Shown here piece by piece: positions 52,816 through 60,678 of a stretch of 64,000 nucleotides of DNA. The stretch's first letter is position 1; each line of letters opens with the position of its first letter. The DNA comes from Flavobacterium sp. KMS (GTDB lineage Bacteria; Bacteroidota; Bacteroidia; Flavobacteriales; Flavobacteriaceae). Location: assembly GCF_000813005.1 (NCBI RefSeq), contig NZ_JSYP01000022.1, forward strand, positions 1-64,000, given 5' to 3'. Below the pieces are notes generated by a model. The model was not told where the DNA came from. It made no database searches and saw nothing but the letters and a program-made list of their open reading frames with translations. The translations under genes were made by a program, and so were the position numbers.

Positions 52816-53169
52816 TTAATGGCCTTCAAAAACAACAGCCATTCGTATTTCTACATTTCCGCCCCATAAAAGGATTGGGCAACCTTTGGCAACTTCTACT
52901 GCCTCGTCATAATTAGCTACTTTAATCATAATTAAACCACCTATTGCTTCTTTAATTTCTACAAAAGGTCCATTAGTTACATTATTATTTTGCTTCACAA
53001 CTCTACCTTCACCATCCCAGCGTTGTAGTGGTCTAGCCAATTTATCCTGAGCAGCGATTCCGCCTAACCAATCTTGCCATAATTTAATAGATGATTGCAT
53101 TTCTTCTGGCGAAGGCTGAATTTCTTTGGTTATGCTATCTCTTCTAAATATCAATACAAATTCTTCCAT
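52816..53169 (-). CDS. YCII-related (YciI/DGPF-type) protein
   Basis: 117 residues. The FVLIFRRDSITKEIQPSPEEMQ opening, a central GPFVEIKEAIGGLIMIKVANYDEAVEVAKGCPIL block, and a final VEIRMAV place it in the YCII family, small proteins often found with ECF sigma factors of this type. Exact role unknown; a ligand-sensing or catalytic part is guessed by context. Confidence 0.88.
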   Translation of the reverse strand: MEEFVLIFRRDSITKEIQPSPEEMQSSIKLWQDWLGGIAAQDKLARPLQRWDGEGRVVKQNNNVTNGPFVEIKEAIGGLIMIKVANYDEAVEVAKGCPILLWGGNVEIRMAVVFEGH

Positions 53170-53202
53170 TTCTTATTATTTTACTATTATTGAATCGTTT
53201 AA

Positions 53203-53658
53203 TTAACCTCCAAATTGTCCAACCTGATAGGTACCTACTCCATATGGAAATGCAAGATTAATACGATTCCAAGTATTGATTGTTGTAATTGCCATCGTTA
53301 AATCGATTAAATCTTCATCTGAAAATTGACTTTTCACTTCGTTGTAAACTGAATCTGGCACTTCACATTTTGTTAATGCTTCAGCCCAGGCCAGTGCTGC
53401 TCTTTCTCTCTCAGTATAATACGGAGTCTCACGCCAAGCACTCAAACCATATATACGTTGCTCTGTTTCTCCTTTGGCACGCAAATCTTTAGAATGCATA
53501 TCCAGACAATAAGCACAACCATTAATTTGTGATACTCTAAAGTAAACTAATTCTAATAGCATTTCTTCTACTGCCGATTTTTTTAAATATGCTCCAATTC
53601 CAAAAAGTGGTTTTAATGCGCTTTGTCCTTTTTCCTGAATGTTAATTCTTGATTCCAT
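53203..53658 (-). CDS. AhpD/carboxymuconolactone-decarboxylase-like protein
   Basis: 151 residues. LLELVYFRVSQINGCAYCLDMHSKDLRAKG has the CxxC plus His arrangement of AhpD-type peroxidase/decarboxylase folds (CAYCLDMH near residue 47). The WAEALTKCEVPDSVYNEVK block follows. These enzymes use the Cys pair against peroxides or for disulfide relay. First gene of the AhpD-YCII-sigma operon. Confidence 0.9.
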   Translation of the reverse strand: MESRINIQEKGQSALKPLFGIGAYLKKSAVEEMLLELVYFRVSQINGCAYCLDMHSKDLRAKGETEQRIYGLSAWRETPYYTERERAALAWAEALTKCEVPDSVYNEVKSQFSDEDLIDLTMAITTINTWNRINLAFPYGVGTYQVGQFGG

Positions 53659-54009
53659 TTTGTTTAAATTTTTAATTGTTATACCCTAATAACAATCGAA
53701 CTTTCAGAATTGGACATATTAAATAAAATATTTTTCATTTATTTTTAAAATAAAAACCAATCAACTGAAATACAATTATTTATATCTTAAAATTATTTTA
53801 ATATTTCTGTTAAAAAAACTAAGTTAAGAAAATAAATACTCTGTTTTCTAATTATTGCAAACAAAGCTTCTTGTTCTAAATCTTGATAAAACAAGAGTTA
53901 AAACGTAGTTAATGCTTAATAAATGGTACGTTTTTTGAATTTAAGGAGCAATATAACAAAACATAGCCTCTTGTTATATTTCCATTATTTAATCTTTTAA
54001 TTATTATAC
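53659..54009. other. 351-nt gap between divergent genes
   Basis: Very AT-rich. The only structure seen is a hairpin, AATATAACAA (53950-53959) with TTGTTATATT (53971-53980), 30 nt before the lipoprotein start; a role in its leader is possible. No clear promoter found. Confidence 0.4.
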
Positions 54010-54383
54010 ATGAAAAAAATTATTCTATTATTTAGTTTAATGCTTATTATTACTTCTTGCTCATCTAACGATGAAGATACTTATGGCATTTTTAATCCCC
54101 CTAACTGGATTCAAGGAACTTGGAAAGAGGAAACTTCTGGAGCAATATTAACTTTTACTGCACGTGATATAAAATATACCACAACAGGTGATTCTTTTTC
54201 TTTTAGCAAACAAACAAGTTCTCTAATACATTACCACAAGAAATATCTTCTAGCCCAAATTTATATGTATCTGATTTTTCTCAAGGTAAAGAAGGTTCTA
54301 TAATCCGATTTAACTTTGTAAAAACATCCGATACAAAAATGGAATCAAAAGGACATCTGCCTGGAAATTACATAAAACAATAA
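54010..54383 (+). pseudogene. Frameshifted lipoprotein gene
   Basis: Frame one opens with a lipoprotein signal (LMLIITSCSSNDED) and GIFNPPNWIQGTWKEE, runs in sense to FSFSKQ near 54212, then becomes low-quality (many Tyr/Leu/Ile) and stops at 54303. From 54207 another frame is open to a TAA at 54381-54383. It reads as normal coding sequence: NKFSNTLPQEISSS, GSIIRFNFVKTSD, then SKGHLPGNYIKQ. A one-base loss or two-base gain in the AAACAAACAAG run (54208-54218) would restore a protein of about 124 residues of the lipocalin-like/'WxGTWKEE' type. Sequence error is the main other explanation. Confidence 0.75.
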
Positions 54384-54420
54384 GTATCTAGAAATTCTTG
54401 CTCAAATAAAAGTGAGTTCA

Positions 54421-54465
54421 AAACCGTAAATTATTTTTAAATTAAATGATTTACGGTTTTTTATG
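54421..54465 (+). terminator. Terminator after the frameshifted lipoprotein gene
   Basis: AAACCGTAAA (54421-54430) pairs perfectly with TTTACGGTTT (54450-54459), followed by T's. Confidence 0.75.
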
Positions 54466-54605
54466 TCCACTAGTACAAATTCACAAACAACTCCTTGTGA
54501 TTTTTATTACAAAAACGCAATTTCCTTACAGTAAGTTGTGTTTTTTAAGTAAAAAGATAAAAATAATACTTTAACACTGTAACAATTAGTTTCTATAGTA
54601 GTCTT

Positions 54606-54731
54606 ATGAAATATAGTTACACAAAACACAAACTACTCAATATAAATCGACTGAGTATTGATATAAAAAATTATTTGTTTTTTTATGATATAACATTTTT
54701 AAATATTTCTGAATTAGTACGTAGAAATTAA
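54606..54731 (+). CDS. Possible 41-residue peptide
   Basis: ATG at 54606, TAA at 54731. Starts MKYSYTKHKLLNINRLSID and has a hydrophobic-aromatic middle (NYLFFYDITFLNISEL), basic end. It fills the space between two terminators, with one of them only 37 nt after the stop, so a short transcript here is plausible. No good promoter or homologue known to me; may be chance. Confidence 0.3.
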   Translation: MKYSYTKHKLLNINRLSIDIKNYLFFYDITFLNISELVRRN

Positions 54732-54767
54732 ATACAAATTAAAAATGTTCCAGAAAAGACAGATATA

Positions 54768-54809
54768 AAGCCGTAATCGCTCTTATGTGATTGCGGCTTA
54801 TTTTTTTTA
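54768..54809 (+). terminator. Terminator
   Basis: AAGCCGTAATC (54768-54778) pairs with GATTGCGGCTT (54789-54799, one G-U pair), followed by an eight-T tract. There is no established gene just upstream, which implies a small transcript from 54470-54770. Confidence 0.75.
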
Positions 54810-54840
54810 GAAGCAGAAGGTTTCATTTTTAAAACACCTT

Positions 54841-54912
54841 TCCTCCCGCTGTACACTATATCTTTTTATCCGCAAAAAGACGGATAAAAAGGATGCCGTT
54901 TCCATCGGGGCT
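54841..54912 (-). repeat. Structured dispersed element, copy C
   Basis: On the minus strand: AGCCCCGAT, then ACGGCATCC, an inner hairpin TTTTTATCCG/CGGATAAAAA, then GATATAGTGTACAGCGGGA. The outer arms are CCCG/CGGG here versus CCTG/CAGG in copies A and B, a compensated change. The GCTCCTTA tail of A and B is absent. Confidence 0.75.
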
Positions 54913-55015
54913 AGATTAGAGGTTTTAGATTTTACAAGAACCTTTTTTGATATTGATGGTGCATACAAATTGCAAATCTGGACTTTCTAATTTAACTTTA
55001 CTTAAAAATAGCTGT

Positions 55016-55387
55016 ATGAAAATTCATTTCTGGCTTTATAGTTCTAATCTCGAAGTGTCATTTAATTTTTATCAAAAAGTTTTTGATCTCAAAACCGAAG
55101 TCTTTACAAACAAAGCAAAAACCTTTTTTGCACCGATTAACAATCATGTCGAATTAAAAATAAGCACCTTACAAAAACCTATTAATGAAGGAAATATAGA
55201 AATATATGAAGCATCGGTAGACCAATTATACGATACACTTATAAAAAACCAACTCCCTCAAAGCAATGAATCTGATATCGAAAAATTACCTGCAGGTACA
55301 TTTTCAGGTCCATGGGATTTTCCTGGTGGAAAAGTGCTTTTCCTAAAAGATCCTGATAATCATTTTATTGTTTTTATGGAATGGTAA
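55016..55387 (+). CDS. VOC (glyoxalase/bleomycin-resistance fold) protein
   Basis: 123 residues from MKIHFWLYSSN; the frame is open 69 nt upstream but only this start gives the normal fold. Paired beta-alpha-beta units: 'SNLEVSFNFYQKVFDLKTEVF' and 'GTFSGPWDFPGGKVLFLKDPDNHFIVFMEW'. The conserved His/Glu metal set is incomplete at the first half. Stand-alone; function unknown (metal-dependent isomerase, dioxygenase or binding protein). Confidence 0.8.
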   Translation: MKIHFWLYSSNLEVSFNFYQKVFDLKTEVFTNKAKTFFAPINNHVELKISTLQKPINEGNIEIYEASVDQLYDTLIKNQLPQSNESDIEKLPAGTFSGPWDFPGGKVLFLKDPDNHFIVFMEW

Positions 55388-55416
55388 ATAAACAATATGA
55401 TTTATTTAATCCGCTG

Positions 55417-55438
55417 TACGAAGTCTCCTGACTTCGTA
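55417..55438. repeat. Short palindrome TACGAAGTC/GACTTCGTA
   Basis: Nine paired bases around TCCT. A related GAAGTCGGGAGAC word lies at 55503. The remainder of this gap has no coding sequence. Confidence 0.55.
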
Positions 55439-55627
55439 CTCACTCTAATTTATTTTTCTTTTACTTTCTAGCAAATCTATATTTACCTATCGTAGTCGCT
55501 ATGAAGTCGGGAGACATCGCAGAGCAAGGGACACTCGCGCTAGCCAAAGCTATATTGGATAAAAAAACTTTGCGCCTTCGCGACTTTGCGAGTTATAAAA
55601 ACCTCAGAATCTTAACAACTAAAAAAG

Positions 55628-56587
55628 CTACTTCAACAAATACCCAAATCGAATAGAACCAAAGAAATACCCCGTATTAGTATTATAAGGGTCTCCCTTT
55701 AATTCTTTGCCACGGTAAATAAAAGAATAAGACATATTAAAATTATTGTGGCGGTATTTTAAACCAAACTCAGCATTAAAACGAAGCGGTTCTAAATCAA
55801 AAGTTATTGGGCTATTATTGTTAAACATACTACCCTGAATCGTAGCATCATAAAATTGATAATTAACGCTTGGCATTGCGTAAAAGTAAAACTCTCTAAT
55901 ATTAAATTGCGGTTCGAAACTTACTGAAGCATCATGCAAATTAGAGTCATAAATTGGGAGTAATCTCTTAAAACCTATTCGAGTTAATAATCCCGTAGAA
56001 ACTCCCGTAAAAATAGTCCCAAGATTTGCTTCAGACTGAAAATGAAGATCAATAAAATCATTGTGTTTCGTTGGGAATAATTTCTTTGAATACATAACAT
56101 GCGCCTGCACGGCAAAAGCATTACTAAGCTGATTTTCCCAACCATATACATTTTTATACCCTACTAAGTGGTGGAAACTTTCCTGGGTTTCTTTCCCTAA
56201 AGCATTTGGTCCCATAAAACCAATCTGAAAATCTGTCTTTAAAACCGATTCGCTTTGATAAAAAAAACTTCGGCCTGCTTCGACAAAAAGATATCCTGTA
56301 AAAGGACGGTCATTTTTATCAACAGCCGATTGATTAATAAATCTTGGATTATAGATATATTGTCCAAGACGAAATTCTGTAATTTTCTTGTTTATTTTTT
56401 CATTCTCATTCTTTGATAAAAAACGATAAAAAAGCTCTAAACCATTTGTATAATACATGTCATTTTTAGACGATGTATATAAATCATTATCAGTAATCAA
56501 TCCAATCTCACTGGTTCTGCTTTGGGCAAAAACAAAAGTGGTTGCTAAAATAAACAGAATACTAAGTCCCTTTTTTGGTACCATCAT
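55628..56587 (-). CDS. LpxR-like lipid A deacylase (DUF2219 family)
   Basis: 319 residues from MMVPKKGLSILF; signal peptide ends TFVFAQ. An upstream start five codons earlier also exists. Outer-membrane barrel of the LpxR/DUF2219 type: GLITDNDLYTSSKNDMYYTNGLELFYRF is the diagnostic N-terminal stretch with the acidic and Asn residues of the active site. It removes 3'-acyloxyacyl groups from lipid A in known members. Its start overlaps the mtgA stop by 26 nt. Confidence 0.82.
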   Translation of the reverse strand: MMVPKKGLSILFILATTFVFAQSRTSEIGLITDNDLYTSSKNDMYYTNGLELFYRFLSKNENEKINKKITEFRLGQYIYNPRFINQSAVDKNDRPFTGYLFVEAGRSFFYQSESVLKTDFQIGFMGPNALGKETQESFHHLVGYKNVYGWENQLSNAFAVQAHVMYSKKLFPTKHNDFIDLHFQSEANLGTIFTGVSTGLLTRIGFKRLLPIYDSNLHDASVSFEPQFNIREFYFYAMPSVNYQFYDATIQGSMFNNNSPITFDLEPLRFNAEFGLKYRHNNFNMSYSFIYRGKELKGDPYNTNTGYFFGSIRFGYLLK

Positions 56588-57359
56588 AATTAATTTTACC
56601 AACGCTACGCATTACTTTAACAATCTTATTTTTTCTTTTATTAATATAACTAGATGACCCAGTTGCTTTAAATTTTCGTGGATTTGGCAAGATAGCTGCA
56701 ATTCCCGCAGCTTGTATAGGTGTAAGACTCTTTGCGCTCTTACGGTACCAATGTTGCGCTGCAGCCTCGGCTCCATAAACACCATCGCCCATTTCGATAC
56801 TATTAAGATATACCTCCATAATACGTTCTTTTCCCCAAACCAACTCGATTAAAACTGTAAAATAAGCTTCTAGTCCTTTACGGAAATAGCTTTTCCCTTG
56901 CCATAAAAAGACATTTTTGGCTGTTTGTTGCGATATCGTACTTCCTCCTCTTATTCTTCTGCCGCGTTCGTTACTTTTATATGCTTTTTGCAATGCCTTA
57001 AAGTCAAAACCATTGTGTGTTAAGAAAGTTCCATCTTCACTTGCAATAACTGCTTTTTGCAAGTTCATCGATAAGTTTTCTATTGGTTCCCAATCGTGAC
57101 TAAAATAGTTCTCTTTACCAGCCAACTTATTTTCAATACCACGAATTACCATTAAAGGTGTAAAAGGTACAGGAACATATTTAAAGAAAACTACAAAAAA
57201 TATTGAAAGCCCAAAGAACCATAAAAGTAGCTTAAAAAAGAAACGAGCGATTTTGCTCCCAAACGAGCGATTTTTCTTTTTCGCTGCTGGTTTTGCTTTA
57301 CTTGGTGTTGTTTTTTTTGGTGCCGGTTTTTTTGGTGCCGGTTTTTTGGTTACTGCCAT
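56562..57359 (-). CDS. mtgA: Monofunctional biosynthetic peptidoglycan transglycosylase
   Basis: 265 residues from MAVTKKPAPKK; this ATG overlaps the oxidoreductase stop by one base (TAATG), and the longer frame upstream lies inside that gene. A Lys/Pro-rich repeated cytoplasmic tail (KKPAPKK, KKTTPSK) leads to one membrane helix (about 40-62). The GT51 domain carries ASEDGTFLTHNGFD (catalytic Glu), RGGSTISQQTAKNVFLW and EVYLNSIEMGDGVYGAEAAAQHW. It polymerises lipid II glycans in the periplasm. Confidence 0.95.
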   Translation of the reverse strand: MAVTKKPAPKKPAPKKTTPSKAKPAAKKKNRSFGSKIARFFFKLLLWFFGLSIFFVVFFKYVPVPFTPLMVIRGIENKLAGKENYFSHDWEPIENLSMNLQKAVIASEDGTFLTHNGFDFKALQKAYKSNERGRRIRGGSTISQQTAKNVFLWQGKSYFRKGLEAYFTVLIELVWGKERIMEVYLNSIEMGDGVYGAEAAAQHWYRKSAKSLTPIQAAGIAAILPNPRKFKATGSSSYINKRKNKIVKVMRSVGKINYDGTKKGT

Positions 57360-58471
57360 TATATTAAATCTGCTAATTCTGTTCCTATTAAACTTCCTAT
57401 TGCTACTCCCATTCCTCCTAATCGAACGCCGCAATATACATTTTCGGATAATTGGGTTACAATAGGATTTTTACTATTTCCTACTCCCATTATCCCGCTC
57501 CATCTATGAGCGATATCTATTTTTTGATTTGGTAAAATTACATTTTTCAACAAATCTTCCAATTTATTTTGTATTATTTCTGTGTTCCCAAATTCAGTGG
57601 TAGTTTCTGTCTCAAAATCCAGGTTTCGTCCTCCTCCCAATAAAATCCTATTACCCACATTTCTAAAATAATAATACCCTCTATCTAAGTGAAATGTGCC
57701 TTTAATTTCTAAATCAGGAATTGGTTCGGTAATTAAAACCTGTGCTCTGGCAGGTTTAACTTCACCTTTTGTAAGTGTATTAGCAAATCCGTTGGTAGCA
57801 AAAAGAATTTTATTTGTAGTAAAAGTAAAATCCTTCAACATTATTTCGACATTCTTCCCAGCATCTAAATAGGAAGTTACTGTTTGTTGATTCAAGATTA
57901 AAATATCAGCTTCAATTGCTTCTTTTAGCAATGCCTGCATCATATTACCTGTATCAATTTGTCCTTCAAAAGGATTAAAAACCAAATACTCATGAATACC
58001 TTTAAACTCAAAACGATCTATTTCTTTAGCAAAAACATCTGTTTTAAAAAGTGGCCTGAGAATTTCATTTACAAAAGATAATTTGCTTGAACATTCGTCA
58101 TATCCATTTTCATCTTCCTTTAAGAATAATTCATATCCTCCATAAGGTTTAAAATCGATTGCATAATCTCCTAAACGTTTACGTAATAGTTGTAACCCTC
58201 TCCAGCGTTTTTCGATAAGCTGGATTACATCTTCTTCGGTATGTGTTTTTAAATCTTCAATTATTTCCGAAAGACTTCCGAAGCAAGCAAAACCAGCATT
58301 CTTGGTACTGGCTCCTTGTGGTAACATTCCTTTCTCGAGAATCAAAATTTTGGCTTTCGGAAATTTTTCGCGTAAGCGCAATCCTGCATGCAAACCTACA
58401 ATTCCACTACCTACAATGGTGAAATCTACATTTGTAAACCAATTTTTAAGTTCCCAATAGCTTAATTCCAT
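57359..58471 (-). CDS. FAD-dependent oxidoreductase (DAO family)
   Basis: 370 residues. Rossmann FAD motif at the start (VDFTIVGSGIVGLHAGLRL), the 'LEKGMLPQGASTKNAGFACFG' block, and a C-terminal GxG-type end (GVRLGGMGVAIG). The chain follows the D-amino-acid-oxidase/glycine-oxidase fold, but the substrate is unknown. First gene of an overlap-coupled DAO-mtgA-lpxR operon; no clear link in substrate between the three. Confidence 0.85.
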   Translation of the reverse strand: MELSYWELKNWFTNVDFTIVGSGIVGLHAGLRLREKFPKAKILILEKGMLPQGASTKNAGFACFGSLSEIIEDLKTHTEEDVIQLIEKRWRGLQLLRKRLGDYAIDFKPYGGYELFLKEDENGYDECSSKLSFVNEILRPLFKTDVFAKEIDRFEFKGIHEYLVFNPFEGQIDTGNMMQALLKEAIEADILILNQQTVTSYLDAGKNVEIMLKDFTFTTNKILFATNGFANTLTKGEVKPARAQVLITEPIPDLEIKGTFHLDRGYYYFRNVGNRILLGGGRNLDFETETTTEFGNTEIIQNKLEDLLKNVILPNQKIDIAHRWSGIMGVGNSKNPIVTQLSENVYCGVRLGGMGVAIGSLIGTELADLI

Positions 58472-58505
58472 TTCGATTTTTTTTATAAAAATAATGTTTT
58501 TTTAA

Positions 58506-58584
58506 ACCATATAAGAAATTTAAGTCCATATAAACTTGACCTTAAACAGATAAAACTTAAATGAACTTATATTACTTACATGGT
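58506..58584. repeat. ACCATATAAG inverted-repeat family, copy 4
   Basis: ACCATATAAGAAATTTAAG (58506-58524) with CTTATATTACTTACATGGT (58566-58584). Same family as 41576 and 43599. Confidence 0.65.
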
Positions 58585-58660
58585 TAAACCTTTTAAATAA
58601 AACTAGCTCATCCCTCTTAATCATGGGGTAACTTTTATCATTTATTTAAGACAATACCAA

Positions 58661-58694
58661 TTGTGTTATCACTGGGTTGCTGGAATTAATTTTG
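58661..58694 (+). promoter_or_regulatory. Candidate promoter of the S9 peptidase gene
   Basis: TTG at 58661-58663, 23-nt spacer, TAATTTTG at 58687-58694, 36 nt before the ATG. The -7 box is exact; the spacer is at the long end of what is accepted. Confidence 0.4.
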
Positions 58695-58729
58695 TACTTT
58701 TAAAACCTTAAAAATTTTAGATTAAATTT

Positions 58730-60631
58730 ATGAAAAAAGTACTATTTACAACCTTAGTAATGATGAGTTTAAGCACCATGGCACAGAATGTAATGTCACC
58801 AGAATTATTGTGGAAATTAGGAAGAGTTACAGCACTTGGACTTTCAAAAGATGGAAAAAACGTTGTTTACAAGGTTACAACACCATCTATTGCCGAAAAT
58901 AATTCGACATCAAAATATTATACTTTACCTGTAAATGGTGGAAATGCAACCGAAATTTCGGAGACAAAAACCATTTTGGCAGATAAAAACATTTCGCCAG
59001 ACGGAAAATTTTTAGTGTATAATGAAGAAGTAAAAATCGATAAAGTTTTAGGGAAAGATTTTTACCCTAATCTGGATAAATCTGATGCTCAAATATACAA
59101 TGGTCTGGATTACCGTCATTGGGATACTTGGAATGAAGGTAAATTTAATCATGTTTTTTACAAAGAAAACAAAGATGGAGCCGTTGGAATTGATATTTTA
59201 AAAGGAGAAACTTTTGATAGTCCTCAAAAACCTTTTGGTGGAGACGAAGATTATATCTGGTCACCTGATGGTAAAAGTATCTTGTATGTAAGCAAGAAAA
59301 AAGCTGGAACTCAATATGCTATTTCTACCAATACTGATATTTACGAGTACAATCTTGAAACTGGTAAAACAACAAACAGAACCGAAGGAAATTTAGGTTA
59401 TGATATGGCACCACAATTTTCGCCAACCGGAAACCTAACTTGGTTACAAATGAAACGTGATGGTTATGAGGCTGATAAAAACGACATTATTGTTGATTTT
59501 AAAGGTATAAAAATGAACCTAACCGCTAATTGGGACGGAACTGTTGATAGCTTTACATGGAGCAAAGACGGTAAAAAGGTATTTTTTACAGCTCCAATAG
59601 ATGGTACAAAACAATTATTTGAAGTAAACTTTCCTGGATTAACTAAAATTGCTATAAAAGTACTTCAAATTACAAATGGTAATTATGATGTAAATGATAT
59701 CGTTGGTTTTGTAGGTGATAATATCATTGTAACAAGATCGGATATGAATCATGCAAACGAGATTTTTTCTTTCAATTTAAAGAAAAACACTTGGGAACAA
59801 TTATCAAATGTAAATACAGCCACTTACAGTACTTTAACTTTAAGCAAAACCGAAAGACGTTATGTTACTACAACAGATGGCAAAAAAATGTTGGTTTGGG
59901 TAATCTTACCTCCAAATTTTGATGCATCAAAAAAATATCCAACTCTTTTATATTGCCAAGGCGGTCCTCAATCTGCTTTAACACAATCATATTCTTTCCG
60001 TTGGAATTTTTCATTAATGGCTGCCAAAGGTTATGTTGTTGTTGCTCCTAATCGTCGCGGAATGCCAGGTCATGGTGTAGAATGGAACGAACAAATTAGT
60101 AAAGATTGGGGCGGACAGGTTATGGACGATTACTTATCGGCTATTGATGATGTTGCCAAAGAAAACTATGTAGACAAAGCTCGTTTAGGTTGCGTAGGTG
60201 CAAGTTATGGTGGTTATTCTGTTTTCTATCTAGCAGGAATCCACAACAACCGTTTCAAAACTTTTATCGCTCATGATGGTGTTTTCAACACGCAAAGTAT
60301 GTTTGGAACTACTGAAGAAGTTTTCTTTAACAACTGGGATTTTGGTGGTGCATACTGGGAAAAAGACAATGCAATTGCTCAAAAAACATACACTACTTTT
60401 AACCCAATTAACCATGTTGATAAATGGAATAAACCAATCTTGATTATTCAGGGTGGAAAAGATTTCCGCGTACCAATTGGACAATCTCAAGAAGCATTTC
60501 AAGCTGCTCAATTGCGCGGTATAAAAAGTAGATTATTGTATTTCCCTGAAGAAAATCACTGGGTTTTAAAACCTCAAAATGCTCAAGTTTGGCAAAGTGA
60601 ATTCTTTAAATGGTTAAACGAGACCCTATAA
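58730..60631 (+). CDS. S9 family (prolyl oligopeptidase-like) peptidase
   Basis: 633 residues. Signal peptide (ends SLSTMAQ). N-terminal beta-propeller (about 20-360, with repeated DGKxxxY-type blades), then an alpha/beta-hydrolase domain: GASYGGYSVFYLAG near 492 (nucleophile Ser), GGKDFRVPIGQS near 578 (Asp), EENHWVLKP near 608 (His). It should cut dipeptides or acyl-peptides in the periplasm. DPP-type or acylaminoacyl specificity cannot be told apart here. Confidence 0.93.
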   Translation: MKKVLFTTLVMMSLSTMAQNVMSPELLWKLGRVTALGLSKDGKNVVYKVTTPSIAENNSTSKYYTLPVNGGNATEISETKTILADKNISPDGKFLVYNEEVKIDKVLGKDFYPNLDKSDAQIYNGLDYRHWDTWNEGKFNHVFYKENKDGAVGIDILKGETFDSPQKPFGGDEDYIWSPDGKSILYVSKKKAGTQYAISTNTDIYEYNLETGKTTNRTEGNLGYDMAPQFSPTGNLTWLQMKRDGYEADKNDIIVDFKGIKMNLTANWDGTVDSFTWSKDGKKVFFTAPIDGTKQLFEVNFPGLTKIAIKVLQITNGNYDVNDIVGFVGDNIIVTRSDMNHANEIFSFNLKKNTWEQLSNVNTATYSTLTLSKTERRYVTTTDGKKMLVWVILPPNFDASKKYPTLLYCQGGPQSALTQSYSFRWNFSLMAAKGYVVVAPNRRGMPGHGVEWNEQISKDWGGQVMDDYLSAIDDVAKENYVDKARLGCVGASYGGYSVFYLAGIHNNRFKTFIAHDGVFNTQSMFGTTEEVFFNNWDFGGAYWEKDNAIAQKTYTTFNPINHVDKWNKPILIIQGGKDFRVPIGQSQEAFQAAQLRGIKSRLLYFPEENHWVLKPQNAQVWQSEFFKWLNETL

Positions 60632-60678
60632 TTAAAATTTAAAAACACATCCCATACTAATTATTTCAACCATACAAT

